A stretch of DNA of 64,000 nucleotides, from NCBI RefSeq assembly GCF_038595055.1, contig NZ_CP152002.1, positions 1,842,501 to 1,906,500 of the forward strand, in the 5' to 3' direction. Source of the stretch: Paenibacillus sp. FSL R7-0345 (GTDB lineage Bacteria; Bacillota; Bacilli; Paenibacillales; Paenibacillaceae). Below are positions 42,887 through 52,040 of the stretch, one piece after another; position 1 is the first letter of the stretch, and each line of letters begins with the position of its first letter. The notes under the pieces were generated by a model. It was not told the DNA's origin and made no database searches. It saw only the letters and a list, made by a program, of their open reading frames with translations. Made by a program: the position numbers and the translations under genes.

Positions 42887-43366
42887 ATGAATGTTCAGGA
42901 GCATCAGGAAGAGCAGCTGCTGAAGGTGTTTGAGAATATCAGAAGTCTGACGAACCGTACGAACTGGAATGATCCGCTTCCCTACGGTGAATTTCTGATG
43001 ATGTTCATGATTGATGTGATGATGAAAAAAGAGGGCGCCCGCCCCGATACGCCGGATTGCCGCGGCATTATGGTCTCCAGGTTAAGCGATCTGCTGCAGA
43101 TCAGCAGGCCTACCGCTTCGCAGACCATCAGCACGCTGGAGGAAAAGGGATATATCCGGCGTACGACATCTGCATCTGACCGCAGAGCCGTTTATATCAG
43201 CCTTACCGGTGAAGGGCAGGCGGTATTCCGGGAGCGGATGGCCCGTTATTCAGGCATCTTAAATGAAATTATCGAGAAGGTGGGCCGGGAAGAGGTTGAT
43301 CAGCTGCTCGCCACCTGTGACAGGCTGCGTAATGTGGTGGAGGAAGTAAGGCGGCGATATACTTGA
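42887..43366 (+). CDS. MarR-family regulator 2
   Basis: A 159-residue winged-helix regulator with LSDLLQISRPTASQTISTLEEKGYI (about 60-84) as the DNA-binding helices and SASDRRAVYISLTGEG as the wing. Clearly related in fold but not a close duplicate of MarR 1. GGAGG lies 7 nt before the ATG. No transporter or enzyme gene is in the same operon, so the effector is not predictable. A strong terminator follows. Confidence 0.9.
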   Translation: MNVQEHQEEQLLKVFENIRSLTNRTNWNDPLPYGEFLMMFMIDVMMKKEGARPDTPDCRGIMVSRLSDLLQISRPTASQTISTLEEKGYIRRTTSASDRRAVYISLTGEGQAVFRERMARYSGILNEIIEKVGREEVDQLLATCDRLRNVVEEVRRRYT

Positions 43367-43380
43367 GATCGGACGGTGAA

Positions 43381-43417
43381 CCTTGCAGGAGAGTGATGAT
43401 CTCTGCAAGGTTTTTTT
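43381..43417 (+). terminator. Terminator of the marR pair
   Basis: CCTTGCAGAGA-type stem: CCTTGCAG (43381-43388) pairs with CTGCAAGG (43403-43410), with an inner AGA/TCT, then seven T. Confidence 0.88.
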
Positions 43418-43451
43418 GGGGATAGGGGAAATTGGCTGGACCGGAGGGAGT

Positions 43452-43506
43452 TGCCCCCTGTAAACCGGGAATGCTGTACGCCGGATACCGCAGATGTACC
43501 TGTTCA
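43452..43506. repeat. 55-bp upstream element, copy A
   Basis: Shares blocks in order and spacing with 49855-49908: CCCTGTAAAC-GGG, TGTACGC, ATAC and TGTACCTGTTCA (12 of 12 identical). About 41 of 55 positions match. It lies 80 bp before the GH27 start and may be a regulator-binding promoter element. Confidence 0.6.
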
Positions 43507-43547
43507 AGCCGGGCATATGCCCCTATGCTCTTCTCGTATGGCAGAAA

Positions 43548-43561
43548 TGGAAGCGCTTCAT
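43548..43561. promoter_or_regulatory. Palindromic cre-like site before the GH27 gene
   Basis: TGGAAGCGCTTCAT has a perfect GAAGCGCTTC core and one mismatch to TGNAANCGNWNNCW. It lies 25 bp before TTG 43587. Confidence 0.4.
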
Positions 43562-43586
43562 AAACTGCGAGGGGAGCTGGGAACAT

Positions 43587-44246
43587 TTGAAGTCTTTGGC
43601 TAAAAGGATCGGGGTCAGTCTGCTGCTCTGCATGGTGGTAGCTGTACAGGCCGGTGTAACAGGAATTACAGGGAATGTGGCGGAAGCGGCGGACAAGGCG
43701 CTGGCCCAGAAGCCGTATATGGGCTGGAGCAGCTACAGCATGCAGGTGTATGAACCATCCGGCAACTGGATATCGGCAGAGCGCATCAAGGAGCAGTCTG
43801 ATGCCATGCACGAGAAGCTTCAGGCCTACGGCTATGATTATATCAATATTGATGCAGGCTGGAACGGGGGCATGGATGAATACGGCCGGCCTATACCTAA
43901 CGCAGAGCGCTATCCGGGCGGGTTCCAGGAGGTTATCGACTATGTGCATAACAACGGCCAGAAGATCGGGATTTATCTGATTCCCGGTGTATCGATCGAC
44001 GCCTATAACCAGAATCTCGAAATTTACGGCACCAACGGGGAGTGCAGGATACAGGATATCACCTATAAGCCGCTGACAGTTATGGACTATTGGAACTCCT
44101 ATACTTACAAAATCGATTTTACTAATCCCTGTGCCCAAAAATATGTGGACTCGATCGCTGATCTTCTCGGGGAATGGGGCATCGACTTCGTGAAGTTCGA
44201 CAGCGTTACACCAGGTTTGGCATACTGCTTCCAGAAGTCCGCATAG
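43587..44246 (+). pseudogene. GH27 alpha-galactosidase-like gene, 5' part (broken)
   Basis: Signal peptide at about 1-35 (MKSLAKRIGVSLLLCMVVAV), then the N-terminal half of a GH27 barrel: PYMGWSSYSMQVYE, YDYINIDAGWNGG and the expected nucleophile aspartate in DFVKFDSVTPG. After VTPG the frame enters an inverted fragment and stops at TAG 44244-44246. The frame opens at ATG 43494, but that ATG lies in the upstream element; GAGGGGAG precedes TTG 43587. The acid/base half of the active site is missing, so the product cannot be an active GH27 enzyme. Confidence 0.85.
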
Positions 44247-44302
44247 TTGTGGTCAAGCGCCCATGACAGCTCGAACCAGATATCGTGGCGGTCCAGCGCC
44301 AA
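44214..44302 (-). other. Inverted internal fragment of the GH27 gene
   Basis: Read on the minus strand this stretch encodes ALDRHDIWFELSWALDHNYA and DFWKQYA, which is the GH27 segment expected just after FDSVTPG on the plus strand. It is therefore an inverted piece, about 89 bp, left in place after loss of the following part of the barrel (roughly 120-140 residues by family expectation). CCAGG at the left junction may be microhomology. Confidence 0.8.
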
Positions 44303-47119
44303 CTGCTGACCAATGAGGAGGTCATCGCCGTCAACCAGGCCGGACATCCGGCGCATCCGGTGTCCACGAACAGCCAGCAGCAGGTGTGGTATGCCAATAA
44401 CGGTGACGGGACATACAATGTGGCCCTGTTCAATCTCGGCAGCCGCAGCGCTGCGGTGGATGTGCGCTGGAGCGACATCGGCCTGGAAGGACCGGCCACT
44501 GTCCGCGATCTGTGGAGCCGCAGCGAGCTGGGTACATTCGGAACCGGCTTCAGCAGCGGACCGCTGGAGCCGCATGCCTCAAGGCTGCTCAAGGTTACGG
44601 CCGCAAGCGGAACTTCTATTGTCAACGATGATGATACGAATGTCCGCTACACCGGCTCCTGGAAGCGGAACGGCGGCAAGGAGCAGACTCCGGCCGCTCA
44701 GGACATTGCGGTGACCATTTCGGAATCAGCGCAGTCCCCCGGCGGAGGTAATCCGACTGAGCCCGGCGGCACTGTAACGCAATCGGTCTATATCAATGAC
44801 AGCGACAGCAGCATTGCCTATAGCGGAGCCTGGTCCTCGCAGTCAGGCAGAACCCACGGGGATTACCGCGGGGATGTCCACTACACCGAGACGGACGGCG
44901 ATTATTTTGAATACACCTTCAAGGGAACGGGTATCGATCTGCTGACGGAAAAGGATCCCTCGCAAGGGGATATCCTAGTCTATCTGGACGATGAAGCCAG
45001 CCCGCAGACGGTAAGCACCTATACGCCGGGGGACAAGGAAGCCCAGCAGGTTGTCTACAGTGTGTCGGGACTTGCCGATGAAGAGCATACGCTGAAGGTA
45101 GTAAAGGGCTCAGGCCAATACATGCTGCTGGATGCGCTGAAAATCAGCGTCAGCCGGCTGTTAGATCCTGCAGCAGCAGAATTTGATAAAGCGCCGGGCA
45201 GACAGGCGGATGTGACGGTTGCGCTTCCGGCAGGCAGTGATTCGCTGCTGGAGGTCAGAAACGGCACGGCCGTGCTGGCAAAAGGCGGAGACTATACAGT
45301 AAGCCGGGACGGGATCACCATCCGCAGGGATTATCTGTATAATCTGCCTTCAGGTATAGCGGAGCTGACCTTCATGTTCGACGGAGGAGCCAGCGCCGTG
45401 CTTGAGATAAACATCAAGGGCTCAGCGATGGTCCGCTATTCGTTCATCAACAATGATGATCCGGCTATTGTTTACAACGGCTCCTGGTCACGCAGCACCG
45501 GCCGGGGGATGGGCGATTACAAGGATGATGTGCAGTACGCCGAGCAGAATGGCGACTTCTTCGAATATACCTTCAGCGGTACGGGCATTCAGCTGTATAC
45601 CGAAAAAGACGCCTCCCAGGGCGACATGGATATTTATGTTGACGGAGAATTCAAGGAGACGGTCAGTGCCTACAATAACGGCCGTCTGGCCCAGCAGAAC
45701 CTGTACAGCATTACAGGACTGCCGGAAGGGCTTCATACCCTGAAGGCGGTGAAGAAATCAGGCAGCTTCATGCTGCTGGATATGCTCAAGGTGGAAATTC
45801 CCGATCTGATCAATCCGGTAGCGGCTGTCTTCGACAAGTCTGCCCCAGCCGGACTGGAGGTGAAGCTGCTGAGCCAGCCTTCCCTGTTCGGCGGTATCAG
45901 ACAAGGTACTTATACACTGGCTGAAGGGACAGATTATACACTTACAGGCGACACGGTAACAGTGAAGCCGGAGTATCTGGCTGCACAGCCGGATGGCACA
46001 CTGCAGCTCACGTTTGCCTTTAACGGAGATTACCTGAACGATGTCCACTATACGGAAGCCGACGGGGATTATCTGGAGTATACATTCAGCGGCACCGGCA
46101 TCACCATGAGCGGACCTAAGGGGCCTGAACTGGGCGACATGGATATTTATCTGGATGGTGAATTTATCCAGACAGTCAGTGCCGCCGGCAGTGAGCGGCA
46201 GGTCCTGCAAAAGCTCTTCAGCCTGACGGACCTAAGCAGCGGGGTCCATGTGCTGAAGGCGGTTAAAGCCTCAGGCAGCCTGATGCTCATTGACCAGCTC
46301 AGCTATATTGTCGGCGGCGGAACCGGCGGGCCTACAGATCCGGGCGGGCAGCCTACGCCTGGGCCGTCTGCTACAGCAACTCCGGCGCCGACAGCAGCTC
46401 CGTCACCGGTGACGGCTATTCCGGGCGGGGTCCCGGCAGCAACGGCCTCCCCGGCGGCATCGCCTTCCGCATCCCCGGTGCCAAGCACGTCACCGGCGGC
46501 AGATCAGGATGCCGCGAAGCAGCATAAAGCCTATATCAGCGGCTATCCGGACAGATTATTCAAGCCGGAGCAGAAGATTACGCGGGCAGAAATGGCAGCG
46601 CTGCTGGTTAAGGCATCCGGCCGTGAAGGCGCGGGAGCAGCACAAGCCTTCAGTGATATAAAGGCCGGTCACTGGGCCGCAGAGGCCATAACCGGTGCAG
46701 CCGCTATGGGGCTGATGAACGGGTATCCGGACGGCAGCTTCAAGCCGGACCGGCAGATTACCCGGGCGGAATTTGCCAGCCTGATCGTGCTGCTCGGGAA
46801 CCTTACGGCAGCGCCAGGGACCGGATATAGCGATGTTAGCGTCGGTTACTGGGCTGAATCCGCTATCCGGCAGGCGCAGGGAGCCGGCATCCTGAAAGGC
46901 TATGCCGACGGCACCTTCCGCCCCGGTCAGGCGGTAACCCGCGCTGAAGCAGTAACTGCCGTGAACAGGGCGCTCGGCAGAGGCCCGTTATCCGGTGCGG
47001 CAGTCTCCCCTTGGAGCGATGTGCCGCTGACCCACTGGGCCTTCGGGGATATTCTGGAGGCTTCGATGGATCACACCTACACGGAAAAGAGCGGGGGCGG
47101 TGAGGAACTGGGCGAATAA
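44285..47119 (+). pseudogene. GH27 C-terminus fused to CBM-like/X2 repeats and SLH domains (3' part)
   Basis: A 944-residue frame from GTG 44285 that has no SD and resumes at LLTNEEVIAVNQAGH, the end of the GH27 catalytic domain. Then come a beta-sandwich domain, two full and one shortened CBM-like modules (each with DYFEYTFxGTGI and LKxVKxSGxxMLLD), two X2-type domains (LLDPAAAEFDK, LINPVAAVFDK), a Pro/Thr linker near 690-740 and three SLH domains (AYISGYPDRLFKPEQ, LMNGYPDGSFKPDR, ILKGYADGTFRPGQ). It would anchor a wall-bound galactosidase; the frame differs from the 5' part. Confidence 0.85.
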
Positions 47120-47176
47120 TGCTTTTTATGGGTACAGTTAAGCACGAGCATGAGAAAAAATACAAGGAATGAAAGC

Positions 47177-47205
47177 GAAAAGGAGCCGGCAGCGGCTCCT
47201 TTTTT
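47177..47205 (+). terminator. Terminator after the GH27/SLH gene
   Basis: AGGAGCCG pairs with CGGCTCCT around GCAG, flanked by AAAA and TTTTTT. Confidence 0.88.
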
Positions 47206-47376
47206 CGCCGGGCAGCCAAGGCCCGGATAGCTGCAGAAATCCGGCATTGTGCTGCGGAAGCTGCAATAGAATAGGCTACGGATAGGTTAAGCTTATGATG
47301 GACTATTGCGGATTCAAATAGGGCTGCGTCCGACTCGGGACTTGACTGCCGGGCAAATTGTTTTAAGCTTATATAA

Positions 47377-47390
47377 TGATAGCGCTAACA
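47377..47390. promoter_or_regulatory. cre-like site overlapping a -10 box
   Basis: TGATAGCGCTAACA is a near-perfect inverted repeat with one mismatch to TGNAANCGNWNNCW. Its first base is the last base of TATAAT at 47372-47377, so binding would block the promoter of the AraC gene. No good -35 box is seen. Confidence 0.55.
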
Positions 47391-47410
47391 ATCGGGAGGG
47401 GAATAAAGCC

Positions 47411-49711
47411 ATGCTCAAGTACTCCAAGGTATTCCGCAGATTTCTGATCTCTTATATGGTGATTCTGGTCATTCCCGGCATTGGCGGTTATATGTCATAC
47501 CGTACCTCCATTTCCGTAACGGAATCCATCTCCATTGAGAACAGCGTGATCCAGCTGCAGAAAAGCCAGGAGCTGCTGGAGCGCCGGATGGCTGAAGTGG
47601 AGGGGCTGACCCGGCAGCTGGCGATTAACCCGGAGCTGAACGTGCTGCTGAATGAAAGAAGCGGGGAAAAGAATGTCTACGGGATCTGGAGAACGATGCG
47701 CAATGTGCTCACCTTCGGACAGACCAATGATTTTTTGCAGGATTATTATATTTATCTCGCCAACTATGACCTGGTGCTGACCTCAGGCTCCTCCTACCGT
47801 CCGGAGCATTATTATGAAATCTATCATTATAATGAGCTGCCGCTTGAAAAGTGGCGGACGGAGGTGCTCCAGAAAACACACCGCAGTGAAATCAGTCCGC
47901 TCAGCTCCTTTGTCAGCAAAGGTGTGCAGACCTCGGTCATTACCTACATGCAGTCGCTGCCGCTCGACAGCTTCAATGATTCGTCGCCTGCCGTAGTGGT
48001 CGTAATCATTGACGAAAAAATTATTGCCAGTCTCCTCTCCGGCCTGACCGAACGCTATGGGGGCTGGGTCCATATCAGCGATGCGCAGGGCAGGACGATT
48101 GTGCTGCAGGGGCAGGATGAATCCTATATGGAGGACCTGCATGCAGACGCTTCGTTTGATCCCGGCAGAGTCAGCCAGTTTTACCGGAACGATCTGGTCA
48201 TTACGACCACTTCAGATACGAACGGCTGGGTGTACCAGGCGGGCATTCCCCGCAGCAGCCTGATGGAGAATGCCAACAGAATCAAGTATACCTCCTGGCT
48301 GATAACTGGAGGCACACTGTTCCTCGGCCTGCTGGCCGGGCTGGTGCTGGCATACCGCAACAGTGCGCCGATCAACCGGCTGCTCAGCGTGATGAAGGAA
48401 CAGTTCGGCAAGGAGGAATCGGCGGAGCAGAGCGAATTCGATTTCCTGAGCGGTAATATCGCCGATATGATTTCCAAGAACAGGCTGCTGGAAAGCGAGC
48501 TTACACGCCAGCTTCCGCTGGTGCGGGACGCTTTTGTCAAGCGGCTGATTGCCGGGGAATTCGAGTCGCGGGAAGAAATCGCCTCTGCAGCCGCCCAGGC
48601 TGATATCGGCCTTGATCAGGGAGCCGGTTATGCGGGAGTGATCCTGATCAGCGGATATAACGGCATGGACAGTGTGGAAATCCTGAATGAGCTGAACGCG
48701 GCCAGGCTGCTGGTGAAGCAGGCGTTTGTATCCATGGCCGGAAGCCTGCCGGTAACGGATCTGGGCTCTGATAAAATCGTCGTCCTGTTCTTTACGCACA
48801 GCGGAGAACAGGGGGCGGGACCGGAGCAGGAAGCCCGTATTACCGGCATTATGGAGAATCTGGCCCAGTTCGTCCTGAAGGAATACCGGATCTCGGTGCA
48901 GGCCGGCTTCGGGGATTATTTCCCATCGGCTACCGGGGTCAGCGGCTCATTCGAGCAGGCGAAGCAGGCGCTGGAGTATGCTGTCTATACGAACAATAAA
49001 GGGGTTCTCTGGGCTCATGAAGCACAGCTTGAGAACAGCAGCAGCACTTATTATTATCCGCTCGATACAGAGCAGCGGCTGATCAGTACACTGCGGGCCG
49101 GAGAGCTGGCGGAGGCGGTGCGTATTCTTGATACGGCCTTCGAGCAGAATCTGGAGGAGCGGGAGCTGTCCGTTGAGATGAAGCACCAGCTGATCGGGGA
49201 GATCAAGGGGACCTTTCTCAAGCTGCTGGATCAGAAAGCTTTTATGGAATCCCCGGTCTTCGAGGGTGCCAGACGGCGGATCATTGACATCAGCTCTGCG
49301 GAGCCGCCGGACCTGATCAGAGCCGAGTTCCAGGCGGTTATGGAGGAGCTGTGCGGTTACATTGGGAATAAGAAAAAAGCGGCCCATACCCTGATCGTCA
49401 AGCAGATGTATCAGTATACCGAGGATATGTACGCCGATTCCGAGCTGACCCTCTACCGGGTGGCAGAGCATGTGGAGCGGCCGGAAAAATACATCTCCCA
49501 GCTGTTCAAGGAGGTAACTGGGGTCAATTACTCCGATCATCTGGTGAAGGTAAGGATGGACCGGGCAGCGGTACTTCTGAGGGACAGCCGTTATACAGTC
49601 GATGAAATAGCTGCCCAGGTGGGCTATAACAGCTCACATTCCTTCCGCAGAGCCTTCAAGCGTTTAACAGGCATCTCTCCGAGTGCTTACAGGCAATCGG
49701 GGGCAGAATAG
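47411..49711 (+). CDS. Membrane-bound AraC-family regulator with extracellular sensor
   Basis: A 766-residue one-component regulator: membrane helix at about 12-32, extracellular sensor to about 300, second membrane helix at about 300-320, cytoplasmic linker, and AraC double helix-turn-helix at about 665-766 (LYRVAEHVERPEKYISQLF, VDEIAAQVGYNSSHSFRRAF). No kinase or receiver domain is present. The frame is open to 47306, but GGGAGGGG marks ATG 47411. It lies between the GH27 gene and the importer/fucosidase operon, both of which carry a similar 55-bp upstream element, so it may regulate both. Confidence 0.92.
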   Translation: MLKYSKVFRRFLISYMVILVIPGIGGYMSYRTSISVTESISIENSVIQLQKSQELLERRMAEVEGLTRQLAINPELNVLLNERSGEKNVYGIWRTMRNVLTFGQTNDFLQDYYIYLANYDLVLTSGSSYRPEHYYEIYHYNELPLEKWRTEVLQKTHRSEISPLSSFVSKGVQTSVITYMQSLPLDSFNDSSPAVVVVIIDEKIIASLLSGLTERYGGWVHISDAQGRTIVLQGQDESYMEDLHADASFDPGRVSQFYRNDLVITTTSDTNGWVYQAGIPRSSLMENANRIKYTSWLITGGTLFLGLLAGLVLAYRNSAPINRLLSVMKEQFGKEESAEQSEFDFLSGNIADMISKNRLLESELTRQLPLVRDAFVKRLIAGEFESREEIASAAAQADIGLDQGAGYAGVILISGYNGMDSVEILNELNAARLLVKQAFVSMAGSLPVTDLGSDKIVVLFFTHSGEQGAGPEQEARITGIMENLAQFVLKEYRISVQAGFGDYFPSATGVSGSFEQAKQALEYAVYTNNKGVLWAHEAQLENSSSTYYYPLDTEQRLISTLRAGELAEAVRILDTAFEQNLEERELSVEMKHQLIGEIKGTFLKLLDQKAFMESPVFEGARRRIIDISSAEPPDLIRAEFQAVMEELCGYIGNKKKAAHTLIVKQMYQYTEDMYADSELTLYRVAEHVERPEKYISQLFKEVTGVNYSDHLVKVRMDRAAVLLRDSRYTVDEIAAQVGYNSSHSFRRAFKRLTGISPSAYRQSGAE

Positions 49712-49751
49712 AGGCCGGGCTCCGGTAAGGCTAATATATGAATTAGCGTTT

Positions 49752-49795
49752 GCGGCTGCATCATCTGTTATGGAGGATGCAGCCGTATTATTTTT
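49752..49795 (+). terminator. Terminator of the membrane AraC gene
   Basis: CGGCTGCATC pairs with GATGCAGCCG across a loop of about 13 nt, followed by TATTATTTTT. Confidence 0.75.
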
Positions 49796-49807
49796 GCCGG
49801 AGCAATA

Positions 49808-49821
49808 TGTATTCGCTTACA
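49808..49821. promoter_or_regulatory. cre-like site upstream of the fucosidase operon
   Basis: TGTATTCGCTTACA, the exact reverse complement of the site at 12746-12759. It lies about 235 bp before the first gene of the operon. Confidence 0.6.
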
Positions 49822-49854
49822 AAACAGTGGAATAGAGGCCGTACAGGGAAGTGC

Positions 49855-49908
49855 TGCACCCTGCAAACAGGGTGAAATGTACGCAAAATACGGAAGTGTA
49901 CCTGTTCA
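49855..49908. repeat. 55-bp upstream element, copy B
   Basis: Counterpart of 43452-43506. It begins with a perfect small hairpin CCCTG-CAAA-CAGGG, then TGTACGC, ATAC and TGTACCTGTTCA. It lies 150 bp before the operon's first start codon. Confidence 0.6.
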
Positions 49909-50056
49909 GGGACCGCGGTTATCCTCTATGATCAACTCGTGTAGAAAACGCTATCACACAAAAAATCACAAAACAAAGCCTATGCTTCCGAAGCGAGTTT
50001 TGTACGAAGCTAATCACTGAAGTATACGCTAATAAAACTTTTGGGGGGAGATCAAC

Positions 50057-51022
50057 CTGCAAAAAGAAATCGTCCTGCACAGCCGGACAGTGCCCCGCAG
50101 TAAAGGCCGGGCCAGACTGCAGGCTGCCGGAAAAAAGATAATGAAGCACTGGCAGCTGCATCTGCTGGTCATCCCGCCGCTGCTGTTCTTCCTTATTTTT
50201 AAGTATTATCCGATGGCGAACGCCGTCCTGGCCTTCAAGGATTACAACGTTATTAAGGGAATCTGGGGCAGCCCCTGGGTCGGGCTCAAGCATTTCCGGC
50301 TGTTTTTTGAAAATCCGATGTTCTGGACGCTGGTCAAAAATACGCTGCTGCTCAGCGGCTACCTGCTGCTGGCCGGGTTCCCGATTCCGATTCTGCTGGC
50401 TCTGATGATCAATGAAATCCGCGGCGGCCGGTTCAAGCGGTTTGTCCAGCTGGTTTCGTTCGCGCCTTATTTTATATCCACAGTGGTTATGGTGTCGATT
50501 ATCATGCTGTTCCTGGCACCGCGCCTGGGCTTTGCCAATATTGCGCTCAATTTCTTCGGGCTGGAATCGGTGAATTTTCTGGGCGAACCCGGGATGTTCC
50601 GCTCGATTTATGTATGGTCCGATATCTGGCAGACGGCCGGCTACAGTGCAGTGATCTATCTGGCGGCACTCGCCGGAATCGATCCGACGCTCTACGAGGC
50701 AGCCAGGGTGGACGGTGCTTCACGGTTTCAAAAAATCCGCCATGTGGACCTGCCCGGGATTGTGCCGACGATTGTCATTATTCTGATTCTGAATGTGGGC
50801 AATGTGATGGCGATCGGCTTTGAAAAGGTCTATCTGCTGCAAAATCCGCTCAATATTGTCAATTCGGAGATTATTGCCACGTACGTCTACGGAATCGGCC
50901 TGCTGAATGCCAACTACAGCTTCGCCACCGCAGTCGGACTGTTCAATTCACTGATTAATCTGGTGCTGCTGGTAACCGTAAACGGGCTTGCCAAGCGGAT
51001 CACCAGCAACAGTATCTGGTAA
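50057..51022 (+). CDS. LplB-type ABC permease, probable CTG start
   Basis: A 321-residue permease if started at CTG 50057, which is 6 nt after GGGGGGAG (50043-50050) and gives MQKEIVLHSRTVPRSKGRAR. The next in-frame start, GTG 50090, has no SD. Six membrane segments; FKYYPMANAVLAFKDYN is the LplB signature and LYEAARVDGASRFQKI the EAA loop. Here the permeases precede the binding protein (B-C-A order), unlike the 22999 operon. Confidence 0.88.
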   Translation: MQKEIVLHSRTVPRSKGRARLQAAGKKIMKHWQLHLLVIPPLLFFLIFKYYPMANAVLAFKDYNVIKGIWGSPWVGLKHFRLFFENPMFWTLVKNTLLLSGYLLLAGFPIPILLALMINEIRGGRFKRFVQLVSFAPYFISTVVMVSIIMLFLAPRLGFANIALNFFGLESVNFLGEPGMFRSIYVWSDIWQTAGYSAVIYLAALAGIDPTLYEAARVDGASRFQKIRHVDLPGIVPTIVIILILNVGNVMAIGFEKVYLLQNPLNIVNSEIIATYVYGIGLLNANYSFATAVGLFNSLINLVLLVTVNGLAKRITSNSIW

Positions 51023-51037
51023 GAGAGGAGTTTCTGT

Positions 51038-51943
51038 ATGGCAGCTTCGTCCGCAGTTTCCCGCAAAATCAGAGAGTCCGCCGGTGACCGGATCTTTCTG
51101 GCCGCAGTGTACACGGTGCTTATCCTGGTGGTAATCGCTGTGCTGTATCCGCTTATCTTTATTGTCAGCAGCTCGATCAGCTCTCCGGCAGCCGTCACCT
51201 CAGGCAAAGTCTGGCTCTGGCCGGTCGATATTTCCTTCAAGGGCTTCAGGGTGCTGTTCAATACGCCCGAGATTATCAGCGGGTATGGCAATTCTATATT
51301 TTATACGGCGGCCGGTACGCTGATCAGTGTAATCCTGACGGTTATGATCGCTTATCCGCTGTCGCGCAGAACTTTTTTTGGACGCAATACGTTAATGATG
51401 ATCATTACCTTCACTATGATCTTCAGCGGCGGGCTGATTCCCACCTATATGGTGGTAAAAGAGATGCATCTGATCGACACCCGCTGGGCGCTGCTCATTC
51501 CGAATGCCATCTGGGTCTGGCAGGTGATCATTGCCCGTTCCTTCTTCCAGGCCTCGATTCCCGAGGAGCTGCTGGAGGCCAGCGAGATTGACGGGTGCAG
51601 TGATATGCGGTTTATTCTCAGTGTGGTGCTGCCCCTGTCGAAGCCGATTCTGGCGGTGCTGGTGCTGATGTATGCGGTAGGGCAGTGGAACGCTTACTTT
51701 GATGCCCTGATCTACCTGAAATCGGCTAATCTGTTCCCTCTGCAGCTGGTGCTGCGCAGTATTATCATCCAGAACAACAGTGCCGGGAACATGGATGCAA
51801 TAGCGATGGTGGAGCGCCAGCAGATGGCGGAGCTGCTGAAATATGCGCTGATCGTCGTCGCCACCTTGCCTGTGCTGGTCATTTATCCTTTTGTACAGCG
51901 GTATTTCGTACAGGGAATGCTGGTCGGCTCAGTCAAGGGCTGA
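51038..51943 (+). CDS. LplC-type ABC permease
   Basis: A 301-residue permease with VLYPLIFIVSSSISS near residue 36, EAA loop LLEASEIDGCSDMRFI and C-terminus VQGMLVGSVKG. GAGAGGAG precedes ATG 51038. Partner of the 50057 protein. Confidence 0.92.
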   Translation: MAASSAVSRKIRESAGDRIFLAAVYTVLILVVIAVLYPLIFIVSSSISSPAAVTSGKVWLWPVDISFKGFRVLFNTPEIISGYGNSIFYTAAGTLISVILTVMIAYPLSRRTFFGRNTLMMIITFTMIFSGGLIPTYMVVKEMHLIDTRWALLIPNAIWVWQVIIARSFFQASIPEELLEASEIDGCSDMRFILSVVLPLSKPILAVLVLMYAVGQWNAYFDALIYLKSANLFPLQLVLRSIIIQNNSAGNMDAIAMVERQQMAELLKYALIVVATLPVLVIYPFVQRYFVQGMLVGSVKG

Positions 51944-52040
51944 GGCAGCATGCCTGCGGCAAGGGGGTGAGGCCTTTTCCGGTACAGCAGCACTTTTACA
52001 TTTCGGCCTTGTCCAACAATAAAAAGGGAGTTGATCTGCT

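Noticed and set aside
47120..47410. Possible further copy of the dispersed repeats
   Set aside because: GC-rich inverted segments around 47210-47280 do not match the 51-bp, 55-bp or 186-bp motifs when compared block by block.
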